From Microcebus murinus (lineage: Eukaryota; Chordata; Mammalia; Primates; Cheirogaleidae), in the NCBI RefSeq assembly GCF_040939455.1, contig NC_134106.1:43670001-43734000 (forward strand): a DNA stretch of 64,000 nucleotides. Reading direction: 5' to 3'. Of the stretch, positions 24,394-35,600 are shown piece by piece (position 1 is the first letter of the stretch; each line of letters begins with the position of its first letter). The notes under the pieces are model-generated. The model made no database searches and had not been told where the DNA came from. It was given only the letters and a program-made list of their open reading frames with translations. The translations under genes were made by a program, and so were the position numbers.

Positions 24394-24589
24394 GCCTAGG
24401 GGAATACCCATGATAGGCTGCTTAAAATTAGGTACACAATATATTAATCAAGTGAATGAGATTTGTTCAGAAGTCAAAGGCTCATAAAAACTACCTAGTT
24501 TAATTCTTGATTTGTATTTTTCTGTTAAAGTATATCTCAAAGAAATCAGACATTCTTAATTCATGTTATTTTCAGGTGAAAAATATTAA

Positions 24590-24779
24590 TCTGACATAGC
24601 AAAAACATGATTCAAAAATAATATAATTGATAAACTGGACCTCACCAAAATTAAAACTCTGCTCTTCCATAGACACCATCAAGAAAAGAAAAAGACAATG
24701 CAAGACTGGAAGAAATTATCTGCAAAACATATCTCTTATAAAGGACTTGTATCTAGAATATGTAAACAACTCTCAAAAT
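24590..24779 (+). mobile_element. older L1 (L1M), left half
   Basis: ATAAACTGGACCTCACCAAAATTAAAACTC (read in blocks), AAGACAATGCAAGACTGGAA and GGACTTGTATCTAGAATATG are sense L1 ORF2 C-terminal sequence. The element is cut at 24779 by a younger L1 and resumes at 26796 with AAAAAAATTCAATTGAAAAA, exactly where the ORF2 sequence should continue. Confidence 0.85.
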
Positions 24780-24789
24780 TCAATGATGA

Positions 24790-26785
24790 TATCAGCTTTG
24801 TCAAAGATCAGTTGTCTGTAGGTAGATGGTTTTATATCTGGGTCCTCTATTCTGTTCCATTGCTCTATGTCTCTATTTTTGTATTAATACCAAGCTGTTT
24901 GGGTTACTATAGCCTTTAGTATAGTTTGAAGTCTGGTGATGTGATTCCCCCAGCTTTGTTCTTTTTGTATAGGATTGCTCTGGCTATTTGGGCTTTTTTC
25001 TAGTCCCAAACAAAGTGTACAATTATTTTTTCTAGATCTGTGAAATATGACATTGATATTTTGATGGGGATTACATTGAATCTGCAAATCACTTTGGGTA
25101 GTATAGACATTTTAACCATGTTGATTCTACCCATTCATGAGCATGATATGTTTCCCCATTTGTTTGTGTCATCCGCAATTTGTTTCCCAAGTGTTTTATA
25201 GTTCTCCTAGAGATCTTTCCCCTCTTGGTTAAGTATATTCCTATGTGTTTTATTTTATTTGCAACTATTGTGAATGGTAGTAAGTCTTTGATTTGACTCT
25301 CAACTGTTATCACATACAGAAATGTTACTGATTTGTGTACACTGATTTTATATCTTGAGACTTTGTTGAATTTATGTATCAACTTCAGGAGTCTCTTGGT
25401 GGAGTTTTTGGGGTTTTATAGAAACAAGATCATATCATCAGTAAAAAGCAATAATTTGATCTCCTCTTTCCCAATTTGTATACTTTTATTTCTTTCTCTT
25501 GCCCAAGTGTTCTCGCTAAGACTTTCAACACTATGTTGAATACACACTGGGGAAAAGAAGCCCTATTCAAGAAATGGTGCTGGGAAAATTGGATAGCTTC
25601 ACTAGCAGAATAGAACATGACCCCTATCTCTCGCCACTCCAAAAATTAATTCAAGATGGATAAAAGACTTAAATGTAAGGCATAAAACCTTAAGAATTCT
25701 AGAAGAAAATATAGAAAAACTCTTCCAGACATTGGCCTAGGCAAAGAATTTATGACTAAGACTCCAATGGCAATTACAGCAGTGACAAATATAAATAAAT
25801 GAGACTTTAAGTTAAAAAGCTTTGGCACAGCTAAGGAAATAATCAACAGTGCAAACCGAAAACCCACATAATGGGAGAAAATATTTGCAGTCTACACATC
25901 CAATAAAGGGCTAATATCCAAAATCTACAAAGAACTCAAATAAATCAGCAAGAAAAAAACAACCGCATTATAAAGGGGCAAAAGACATGAACAGAAGTTT
26001 TGCAAAAAAAGATAGACAAATAGACAATAAATATATGAAAAATGCTCAACATCACTAATCATCATGAAAATGCAAATAAAAACCATAATGAGATAATGCC
26101 ATACTACTGTTAGAATGGCTTTTATTAAAAAGTCCAAAAACAATAGATGCTGGTACGGATAGAGAGAGAAAGGAATGCTTATACATTGTTGGTGGGACTG
26201 CAAATTAGTACAACCTCTACAGAAAACAGTATGGAGATTTTTCAAGGAACTAAAAATAGATCTACCATTTGATCCAGTAATGCCACTACCCCAAACAAAA
26301 TAAGTCATCTTATCAAAAAGACACCTTCACTGGAATGTTTATTGTAGCAGAATTCACCATTTCAAAGATGTGAAGTCAACCCAAGCACCTATCAATTCAT
26401 CAGTGAATCAACAAAATGTAGTATATGTATACCATGGAGTACTACTCAGCCATAAAAAGGAAGAATTGATGTCTTTTGCAGCAACTTGGAAGAAACTGGT
26501 AGTGATTATCCTAAGCAAAATATCTCAAGGATGGAAAAACAAATACCACATGTACTCTCTAATAAATTGGAATGTTACTGATAGGCACACAATATACAGA
26601 TGGAAGTAAAATTCATTGGAAATAAAGCAAGGGGTAGGGGTAAGGAGGGGAGGGGCAAAAACCCACCTAATGGGTACAATGAACACTATTCGGGTGATGG
26701 GTACATTTATAGCCCTGACTCAAGTTATGTATCAGAAACATCTGTACTTCCTTAATATTTTGAAATATATAAATATGTATATAAA
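24790..26785 (+). mobile_element. younger L1 with 5' inversion (twin-primed), inserted in the older L1
   Basis: 24790-25540 is L1 ORF2 in reverse orientation; the minus strand reads the RT C-terminal part (for example HKFNKVSRYKISVHKSVTFLY in the 97-codon frame at 25089-25382). 25541-26785 is sense ORF2 plus 3' UTR ending in CCTTAATATTTTGAAATATA. The left edge of the inverted part (reverse complement of GACAACTGATCTTTGAC) and the start of the sense part (TACACACTGGGGAAAAG) are neighbours in L1, with only about ten bases lost. Perfect 10-bp duplications TCAATGATGA flank it at 24780-24789 and 26786-26795. The 3' UTR is G-rich at 26629-26656. Confidence 0.9.
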
Positions 26786-26795
26786 TCAATGATGA

Positions 26796-27585
26796 GGATA
26801 AAAAAATTCAATTGAAAAAATGTGTAAAACAACTTGAAAAGATATTTTACAAAAGAAAATATACAGATATCAAACAGGCAAATAAAGATGCTCAATATCA
26901 TTAGTAATAGAAATTAATTAGGAAAATGCAAATTAAAACCATAATGAGGTATCACTTTATGCTTTTTATGATGTCTAAATTAAAAGACTGACCGTATCAA
27001 GTATTAGAGAGGACGTGGAACAACTAGAACTCTCATACGTTGCTGGTAGGAATGTAAACTAGTACAACCACTTTGTAAAACAGTTTTTTGATTAATGTCT
27101 ATAGAAAAATTGGAACTAAGTAAAGAAATAAATATAAGATTTATTTGCAAAAGCCAATAATCCAGATGTATAACAGCAAGTGAATGGAAAAACAGAATAC
27201 CACACAGCAATCAAAAGGGATTGATACACACAACATATACGAATATCAAAATAATTTTGCTAAGTGTATAAAGCCAGACAGAAGAGTAAATAGTGTGTGA
27301 TTCCATATATAAAAGTTCCCTGAATAATGCAAGATAACATATATAAACAGAAAGCAGATTGATGGTTACTGGGAAACCTTGGGCAGAAGAACATTGAGAA
27401 GGGGTTTAGGGGGGCATTACAAAGAGACTTCAGGAAACTTTGGAGGGCTATGGATGTGTTTACCATCTTGACTGTGGTGAATATTTCATAGATATATACA
27501 TATGTCTAAATGATAAAATTGTACACTTTAAATAAGCTTATTATATGTCAATTATATTTCAATAAAGCAGTCTGAAAATAATAAA
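26796..27585 (+). mobile_element. older L1 (L1M), right half with 3' UTR
   Basis: Continues the element at 24590-24779. GATGCTCAATATCATTAGTA and ATGCAAATTAAAACCATAAT are ORF2 C-terminal; GATGGTTACTGGGAAACC, TGACTGTGGTGAATATTTCA and TTATATTTCAATAAAGC are a typical L1M 3' UTR and end. 27586-28099 is unrecognised. Confidence 0.85.
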
Positions 27586-28099
27586 ACTTTTTTGCAAAAG
27601 ACACATCAAAGCTTTTATCATGTATTGTTCTGAGTCACTTGATCCCTTAACTGTCATATAGAAGCAAAAAAAATCTCGATTGGCCAACAAAGGCCAACTA
27701 AAGTCATATCCAAATAAACCTCTTGAAGCAAAGATTGAAGTAGTTTAGTTATTTATATGATAATCAAATAGGATGTCTACAAATAAGTTCATATATTTGC
27801 ATAGTAATATATCATTCAACAAGTCCTTAATGTGTGAATTTCAAAGTCAATCAACAAATAACTACTGAAAACCAATATAACCCACCCTAAAGTAAAACTA
27901 TACTCATCCTAAAGGAAAACTAAACATAAATATGTGTGTATTTACATAATTTTACTTTATAGGATATATTATACACACACAAAAATTTATAAGATGAAAG
28001 GAAAAATGGAACAGAAAGGGGTTTCAACAGAATTTTCATGATGTGAAATATTTCCATGGATTTGGCTGATAAGTCTATATCAAGGAATTGAAGCCTGAC

Positions 28100-28671
28100 T
28101 AAGATGTATTCATTCATTTATTCAACATATATTTGTTGTGTGTCTACCTCCTTAAAGGTATTACCTAGGTGTTAGAGATACAGCAGGGAACAGAAGAGCC
28201 TGTAACTCTTAGGGCTGCTTTGTGAATTTTAGGTTTAATTGGGAGTAGTGGCTAAAAGAAATTTTAAAAACAAAGGAATAGCTGAGTGAGGGAGAGGAGG
28301 AAGAGATCATAATTTTAAATGGAGGGTATGGGTTCTAGTAAGTCCTCACTGAGAGAGCAATGTTCATGCAAAGACTTGAAAGAGCGAAGACAGTAATACA
28401 TAGGGATAACTACAAAAGAACACTCCAGACAGCGAATAGCCTGCTCCCTATGAAGATAACATCAGAGAGGTAAAAGTTCAGATCTTGTATGACCTCGCAA
28501 AAGCATGGGCTTTTACTGATTGAAATTAAAAGCCATTGAAGGTTTTGAGCCCAGGATGTTACGTGTCTTAATTTTTTAAAAGATCATTCTAGCTGTTGAA
28601 TGAGGGCAGAAGAGGGAAGCAGCAGAAATGAGTCAGAAGCCTATTTCAAAAGTCCAGGCAAGAGATGACAG
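28100..28671 (-). mobile_element. L2, antisense, first segment
   Basis: ATTCATTCATTTATTCAACATAT starts the reversed L2 tail; AGAGATACAGCAGGGAACAG, AAGCCATTGAAGGTTTTGAG, AAAGATCATTCTAGCTGTTG and CAGGCAAGAGATGACAG continue into the reverse transcriptase ORF. It is interrupted by an LTR and resumes at 29278. Confidence 0.8.
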
Positions 28672-29277
28672 TTTTGGCAGACAATCTCTAAAACGACTCT
28701 CAATGATCCTTGGCCACTCCTGGTGTTTACAGCTTTGTGCAATCTCCTCCCTTTGGATTCAAGACCTGTGACTTGCTTCTAGCCAATAAACCATGGCAAA
28801 GGTAAGGAAGTGTCACCCTCATGAGATTAGATTAGATTAGATGGGAAAGGTGATAGGAGGCCACTACTGCAATTGCCTGACAGTATATATTAAGACTTCA
28901 TCTTGCTAACACTGGAGAGAGTGCCCCTCACCAGCCTACAAGTGAGTGGCCATGCGGTAAGTGGCCACATTAGAGAAGCCCTTGTGGCAAGAATCAACAG
29001 GAGGCCTCAAGTTGCTGAGAGCAGCCTCCAGCAAGAAACCAGACAACCTGAGGGCACTTTGAAGAAAATCTTTCATCAGTCCAGCCTCAGATGACACTGC
29101 TGCCTTCAAAGCCAATCCTGGACTGGAGCCTGAAAAAGGAAAAGTCTGAATGGGACAACTAGCAAAGCTATGCCCAAACTACTGACCTACAAAACTAGGA
29201 AATACTAAAAGCAGCCTGTCTTAAACTTCAAATTTACTGGTAACTTGTTATGTAGTAGTAAAAAAAACTAATACGAC
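28672..29277 (+). mobile_element. MaLR/MLT1-family LTR inserted in L2
   Basis: AATGATCCTTGGCCACTCCTGGTG, GGATTCAAGACCTGTGACTTGC (in blocks), GACTTCATCTTGCTAACAC, AGAAGCCCTTGTGGCAAGAA, TGACCTACAAAACTAGGAAA and AACTAATACGA match an MLT1-type LTR layout. A GACAG pentamer occurs on both sides (about 28667-28671 and 29275-29279) and may be the target duplication. A (GATTA)4-like run lies at 28823-28840. The 63-codon frame at 28903-29094 is incidental. Confidence 0.6.
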
Positions 29278-29645
29278 AGTGATTCATATTAGGGTGGTAG
29301 CAGTGGTTTGAAAGTAAAGAGACAAGATTTAATAACTTTACGATCCACATTCAAAATTAAAAAAAAAAAAAACAAAACAAAACACAAAAAGATTTAATAA
29401 CTGATACAATGAGAAAAGTAAAGATGGACTCCAAGGATTTTTGTCTGGACAATAAGAAAAGAAAAAGTCATTTACTAAGATAGGGAGAGCTGGAACAAGT
29501 TTGGAGGATATGGAATCAAGGGTCTATTTTTGCACAATTTTATTTTGGGGTGCATGAAGATAAGAAGTAAGGAATAGAAAGTTGCATCATGAATCTGAAG
29601 CTCAATGCAAATAAGAGGGCAGAGATATACATTTGGGGGTAGTCA
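29278..29645 (-). mobile_element. L2, antisense, second segment
   Basis: AGGGTGGTAGCAGTGGTTTG, GATGGACTCCAAGGATTTTTG, CATTTACTAAGATAGGGAGAG and AGAGATATACATTTGGGGGT continue the reversed L2 reverse transcriptase ORF exactly where the first segment stopped. It contains a 51-bp poly(A) micro-insertion at 29338-29388. Confidence 0.75.
29338..29388 (+). mobile_element. 51-bp poly(A) micro-retroinsertion with 14-bp TSD
   Basis: AAGATTTAATAACT is perfectly repeated at 29324-29337 and 29389-29402. Between the copies are 21 non-A-rich bases (TTACGATCCACATTCAAAATT) followed by A14 and a CAAAACAAAACACAAA tail. This is the signature of L1-mediated insertion of an RNA copied for only about 20 nt upstream of its poly(A). 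The source transcript is not identifiable by eye. Confidence 0.85.
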
Positions 29646-29672
29646 GTAAATATTTGGTACACCGACTCCCCG

Positions 29673-29774
29673 AGATCCATGATATCTCAAAGTTGTGGTA
29701 GAGAGAGATGATGTGGTGGAGAGAGATCAATGATATCTCAAAGTTGTGGGTGAACACAGATGTGGGAAGCCAAA
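29673..29774. repeat. 51-bp two-copy tandem duplication
   Basis: AGATCCATGATATCTCAAAG begins at 29673 and recurs as AGATCAATGATATCTCAAAG at 29724, continuing with AGTTGTGG in both. It causes a repeated HNFEIS peptide in an incidental minus-strand frame. Confidence 0.85.
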
Positions 29775-31650
29775 AATCTAATAGGAAAAAAAATGAAGTC
29801 ATTCAAAATAGGGTATACAACATAAGCAGAAGTGTAGAGGAAGGAATGATTCAAAGAGACTATTAGTGACTTAAAGGCAGTCAGCGTATTTCATTCGTCA
29901 TCAAGAACATAACACAGCACCTGGAAAACAGAAAACCCTAAAACTGACTGGTAGCTAATGAGCAAGCACATGAAGGCAGCAAAACAAAATTGTCCTTAAT
30001 GGGAGGTGAGATGACAAGAGGAGAGATTAGTGACTTTTGTATTAGAGACTTTCCTTCTGAGATATCTGACCCTAAAATGGCATGTGTATCTTCTTCCAGA
30101 GTGGGAGAGGAGTCCTCGGAAACTAAATTAGAAGGAATCTTTCAAAAGCCCTGGTTTGGAATTAATAGGTACCTTAAATTCTAGATTTGGCTACAGGGAA
30201 AGTGTTGACTGTAGAACCACTTGAAATTCTTTTAGACCCAAAGGTTGGGGTGGAGAGTTGATTCATAGCTAGGAGATAGAAAAGAGGTTAACAAAACAGT
30301 GTTCAGATCAACTAGTGGATCATGGTGCTCTCCAGATATTTTTTACGTTTTATATTAGAATGCTTCTTACATGAAAATGTTTTCATTAAACATCTATAAG
30401 TACTGTGTTTTTAGTACTGTTCCAGAGGTATTGTAGAAGCTATTTAAAAAGTAGAATAATAGCTTTTGCTCTCAGAAATCTATATATGCTAGATAAAAAG
30501 AAAAAAATATACCTATAAGAAACCACAAAAAAAAATCAGGAGCCAGCATATATACACATTCTGAAGAGATAATTGAAATTTATAAAACAATAATATGTTA
30601 ATACTGCTATAAATTATTTAGAAGCACGTTTTTCAACGCTTCCAATATATTTCTCTGCTATACCCTGCTACTCCTTAAACCAAATGATATGTGTACACAA
30701 CATACATATAAAGGTATTTGTATGATACATCTTTTTATACATATAGGTTATAAAAGGATGTTTTGTTCAAATTTACTGAATACCGGATAACTGAAATATC
30801 AGAGTAACATTAATTCAGTGTTTATAATGTGTTTAGCACTTTCATCTATGTTCATATGGCTATTAAATGGCAGGGTATGGAACTGAATACAGGCTATAGG
30901 ATCTAAAATCCTGCTTTCTCCTCTCAGCCCCATTGTCTCTGCCCCAGCATTCCTTCCATTTCATTCTGTGTCAATCAGATTGATTAATTTATATATTCAC
31001 ACTCTGCACTTTGGAGAAATGCTAAAAATAAAAGTCACCCTGACACACGACAATTTAGCAGGAACATTGGAAGTTTTTCCAAATGTTGTTATGAGATAAA
31101 TTATATACCAAAATAATGTACTGTCAGGCACATTCCTCTCTTGCTACTTGGATGGATATAATAATATAGTCAGTTTTTTCCACCTCTAATTTATTGATGG
31201 CATGAGATTTGTCATTTTGTCTGGGTGAAATTATATATCTAAAGGGAATTTTCAATGGATAAAGTTAATTTGAGTTATTTTGAACTTTCAGCAAGTCTGG
31301 GAGATTTTTAGAAAAGATGAGCACTGTCAACCAAAGAGACAGAAAACTATGTATTTTAGTTTGAATTTTTTGAAAGCACATGAAAAGGCAATCCACATAG
31401 CTTTTGATACTAAAGAGAACACTCAGAGTGTAAATGCCTATCAAATGTATCACCAAAAAAAGGAGGGGGCAAATGCACACATATTATTTCTGTCAATTAA
31501 ACATAAGTAAAAATATTCTCTCATTAAGAAATTGGGTAAACCCAAAGATTTAGAAACATACTAAGAAAATTCAACAAAATCACTAATGCTTCTTCTGTGT
31601 GGACAGTGCTTCACGTGTGATCACAGATATGTCCAGACAAAAATGAAAAA
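29775..31650. other. unrecognised interval
   Basis: No repeat or gene is recognised in about 1.9 kb. 30960-31200 contains AT-rich homeodomain-like cores (GATTGATTAATTTATATATT) and is a weak candidate for a conserved element. Frames at 31265-31510 overlap on both strands and are not credible genes. Confidence 0.35.
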
Positions 31651-31658
31651 ATTATCTA

Positions 31659-31848
31659 CAGGCGTCCTCAAACTATGGCCCACAGGCCACATGTGGGTGT
31701 TTTGCCTGTTTGTTTTTTTACTTCAAAATAAGATATGTGCAGTGTGCATAGGAATTTGTTCATAGTTTTTTTTTAACTATACTCCAGCCTTCCAACAGTC
31801 TGAGGGACAGTGAACGGGGCACCTGTTTAAAAAGTTTGAGGACCCCTG
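31659..31848 (-). mobile_element. hAT-superfamily MITE (OposCharlie-like), subfamily A, reversed
   Basis: The + strand begins CAGGCGTCCTCAAACTATGG and ends AGTTTGAGGACCCCTG. The interior is the reverse complement of the element at 5458-5648, including AATAAGATATGTGCAGTGTG and a T-rich block. Length 190 bp. An 8-bp target duplication is not preserved; only ATCTA is present on both sides. Confidence 0.85.
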
Positions 31849-32184
31849 ATCTAGAGTCTACAACTTTATTATCCCAAAGTCTAAGCTTTATAAATACTTA
31901 GTTCTTTTGCTGAATTTCACCTTTTCAGACAGACATTGGGCACCATATGCACATAGACACAGTGTATATTTAAGCTGAAGGGAAACTAAGCAGACTAACA
32001 CAGGTATATTTCCATTCAATATCACTGACATGATGAAAGTCCATAATAAAACAAAATGCTCACTTCCTAAATATGACTTTTATAAGGGATTACTTTCTGT
32101 GACTTTGCTCATTGTCTTTATTTGTTAGTATACCTCTTCACTCATCAAGGTCTTATTAATAACAATAAAACGAATATATTAAAC

Positions 32185-32317
32185 TGTATTATGTGTTATG
32201 CATGCTTATTCTCACTTAATGTCCACAAAAATTTTACAAGTTGGTGATTTATATTCTTATTTTAAAGATGACCAACTAAGGCATAAAGATGAAAACTAAG
32301 CGGGATTTCTAAAAATG
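32185..32317 (-). mobile_element. MIR SINE, antisense, left half
   Basis: GTGTTATGCATGCTTATTCTC, CACAAAAATTTTACAAGTTGG and TTTTAAAGATGACCAACTAAGGC are reversed MIR. The element is broken by an L1 and resumes at 33478 (CCACATAGCTAGAATTTGAAC). Confidence 0.7.
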
Positions 32318-33477
32318 TTTTTTTTTTTTTTTTGGTAATTGACAAATAATTACTATATATATTTATGGGATATAATGTGATATTTTGATATATGCTTACA
32401 ATGTAGAATGATTAAATGAGGCTAATTAACAAATTTATCACTTAATATACTTGTCATTTTTGTGGTGAAAATATTTAAAATCTATTTTAGCAATTCTGAA
32501 ATATACAGTTATTATTTATTATAGTCACCATTCTTTGCAATAGATCACTACAGCTTATTCCTACTGTCTAACTAAAACTTTGTAATGTTGGATGAATATC
32601 TCCTATTCCCCACCCCAACTCTCACTCAGCCTCTCATAACCATCATTCTACTCTCCACTTCTATGAGTTCAACTTTTTTAGATTCTACATACAAGTGACA
32701 CCATACAGTATTTGTCTTGCTGTGCCTGGCTTATTTTGCTAAGCATAATGTCCTCCAGGTTCATCCATGTTGTAACAAAGGACAAGATCGATCGTCTTCC
32801 TTTTTAAGGCTAACTAGTGTTCCATCATAAATACGTCCATTCATCTAATGATGGACATTTAGGTTTTATCATATCTTAGCTATTGTGAATAATGCTGCAA
32901 TGAACATAGGAGTGCAGATCTCTCTTTAACATAGTAGTTTCATAGTCTTTAGATATATACCAATTAGTGGGATTGCTGGATCATATGGTAATTTTATTTT
33001 TACTTTTCTGAGGAACCTCCATATTGTTTTCCATAACGGCTGTCTGAATCTACATTCCCACCAACAGTGCACAAATGTTTCTTTTTCTCCACATCCTTGC
33101 AAACAATTATTTTACATCTTTTTATTAACAGCCATTCTAAAAGGCACAAGGTGGTATCTCATTATAGTTTTAATTTGCGTTTCCCTGATGATCTGTGATG
33201 GTGAGCATTTTTTTATATATCTGTTGGTCATTTGTATGCCTTCTTTTGAGTGAAGCCCTTTAGCCATTTTTGATTGGGTTGTTTTCTTACTATTCACTTG
33301 TTTGAGTTCCTTATATATTTTGGATATGAGCCCCTTATCAGATGTATGGTTCACAGATATTTTCTCTCAATCCATGGGTTGTCTCTTTACCTTGTTATGT
33401 CCTTTGCTGTGACAAGGTTTTTAGCTTTATGCAATCTCATTTGTTTATTTTTGCTTTTTTGCCTGTACTTTAGGGGC
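32318..33477 (-). mobile_element. L1 3' end (L1MA/L1PB-like), antisense, inserted in MIR
   Basis: A T16 run (32318-32333) is the reversed poly(A). Then ATTTATGGGATATAATGTGA and other 3' UTR words, CTAAGCATAATGTCCTCCAGG, GGATTGCTGGATCATATGGT and CTCCACATCCTTGC lead back through the ORF2 C-terminus to about 33477. Minus-strand peptide at 33112-33354 (for example [19 protein letters not shown]) is ORF2. Multiple stops interrupt it. No clean duplication was found at the ends. Confidence 0.85.
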
Positions 33478-33528
33478 CACATAGCTAGAATTTGAACCCA
33501 CTTCTTACTCCAAAGATAATGACTTTTT
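33478..33528 (-). mobile_element. MIR SINE, antisense, right half
   Basis: CCACATAGCTAGAATTTGAACCCACTTCTTACTCC (read in blocks) is the continuation of the reversed MIR started at 32185. The flanking sequence to 33964 is unrecognised. Confidence 0.65.
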
Positions 33529-33964
33529 AATTGCTAAATATTTATATAGCCTTAATGCTTAAAATAATATAGAAGTACTATGTCCAAAAAAGGATGCCCT
33601 GGAAGTTCAGGTTCATAACATATAACTTTTTGATAGTGCTGTTTTCATGTAATGATGGAAAACAAATACATATTCTCTATACATTTTAAAGAAAATCTCC
33701 CAACTTCTAGAAAACCCACTTCCTCTCTTTTCTCGGCTTGTGTTCTTGTAATATTCTTTCATCTCAGGGAAAATCCCAATTAAGTAGCCTTAAGTCATTA
33801 TTGACCCTATTTTTACCAGAGGCCTCCCAAAATTAAGCCTGAAGTCAAATTCAGGCTTAAGAAGGAAAAAGAATCTGAAAGAGTTTCTCTATTCCATTGT
33901 CTTCTATTTCTCTGTCTTTGATCATAACCTCCAAGTCACTGGCTGCATTGAAAAAAAACAAGAT

Positions 33965-34015
33965 GAAGGAAAAGGAAGGGAGAAGGAAAAGGAAGGGAGA
34001 AGGAAAAGGAAGGGA
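33965..34015. repeat. 17-bp purine minisatellite, 3 copies
   Basis: GAAGGAAAAGGAAGGGA repeats perfectly at 33965, 33982 and 33999. All-purine on the + strand, so it could form triplex-type structures. 34021-35600 shows no recognised repeat or gene; the 87-codon minus frame at 34187-34450 is unsupported. Confidence 0.9.
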
Positions 34016-35600
34016 GAAGCAATAATGATAAGAAAAAGAAATTTGTCAGAGCTTCAAGAATTCAGAAATGGATTTTAATTAGGGATTTGGAACCATGAAT
34101 GGAGAATTTGTAACTTTTATGCAAATAATCGATCTGCTATTGGAATTTATAAAAGAACAATTGCTTCCTTAGAGTAGGCTAAAGGTTCAAGCCCTTTCCC
34201 TATTGGCTTTACATTTTTTATAATGTAAAAGTATTATCAATTTAGGGGTTACAGAAAGAGAATAGATGCTTTTAATCACTGACCACTTCAAGGCACACAA
34301 TCTTATAATTCTGGTCTCTTCCTCTTGATCAATTTTTTTGAGTTTTACTCCACATGTACATACAATAGAAATAAGATTCAAAACTTGCTCCTTCTGGATA
34401 ACACCAACAGAAGTCATAAACAAAGGCAAAATCTTCATTTTAAGTTGCATACTGCAGAAGGAAATTAGGTATTATATTGAGGAATGAAAGTCTTAAGCCA
34501 AAAAGCAAAACATCCATAATTTAAAAGTAAATACAAGTAAAAAAAAATGTATCTGTTGAAGGACTTTGACATAGCCCATTTGTCTAAAAATAGAGAACTA
34601 TTCTCTCATTCATTTTATCATTTTAACTGGATGTATTTCAATTTGTAGAGGAGCTGAGGAGTCAGGTCCTCAGCTATTTTCCCCCACTTTACAACTGAAT
34701 GTTTTAGAACATAGCCTCTTCTTTCCTCGGTACAATAGTTTCCAGTCCCTTCTTTCCTGCTTTTCTACCCTGTCCTATCCCTAAACTTCACACTACTAAA
34801 CATCTTGATGTGAAAGTACAAAGAGAAAAAAGAAAGATCTGAATTCTGAATTCAAACAGTGAGAAATCTAAAGTGCAAGGTTTTATAAGTTAAACTCAAA
34901 TAATTCCTCAAAATACATATACGATATCTTAACTAATTGCTAAATCTTGTTTAACAAAAATAAAATTAAATGTCAATGAACTTCTTAGATCATGGAAGGG
35001 AGATCAATTTTAGGTCAGAAAAGCTATTAGCATGACTTTACCCAAACTATAAAAGATGTCTCATGTGAAGTTGCTATAGTACCTGAGATTGCTACAACAA
35101 CAATTATGAGAGCCTATATTTCCAAGATGAGACACTATTCTCCATAAAAATTGATTGACTTATTCTACAGGTCTTAACACTTTCTACTATTGCATAGTAA
35201 AAAGTTATCCCAAAGTTGTTACCAAGTCTAAAATCTGCATCAGGTTTAAGAGTGCTGCTAAATTAAGATACATTTTTGGACAGTACACATAAAACATAAA
35301 ATATGGGGAAGAAATGCTTAGCCACAACTAACATCACCAAGATACAGGATCATGTTTCCATACCAACAAGTAGCAACAATAGGTATTAGCTCCAAAGTAG
35401 TTTTCAAGTGAAAACACTGATAATCAAATTTTCCCTACCAAAGGAAAAATATTTGAAACATTTCTCTGAATAGGAGTTTAAAAGAAAAATCAATTCTGAT
35501 TTACCTGTTCAAGAATATTTTGTGAGTACATTAATGGAACTATAATGTTCTTATAGTGGTAGGACTGAAATAATGAAGCACATGGGTATTTACTATTAAT

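Noticed and set aside
25925..26308. 127-codon minus-strand frame
   Set aside because: It is the antisense of sense-oriented L1 ORF2 in the twin-primed element; composition is typical of reversed L1.
28823..28845. (GATTA)n run resembling a telomeric-type repeat
   Set aside because: Pentamer rather than TTAGGG hexamer and only about four units inside an LTR.
33961..34020. Regular repeat considered as a CRISPR-like array
   Set aside because: Perfect 17-bp head-to-tail purine minisatellite with no spacers, in a primate genome.
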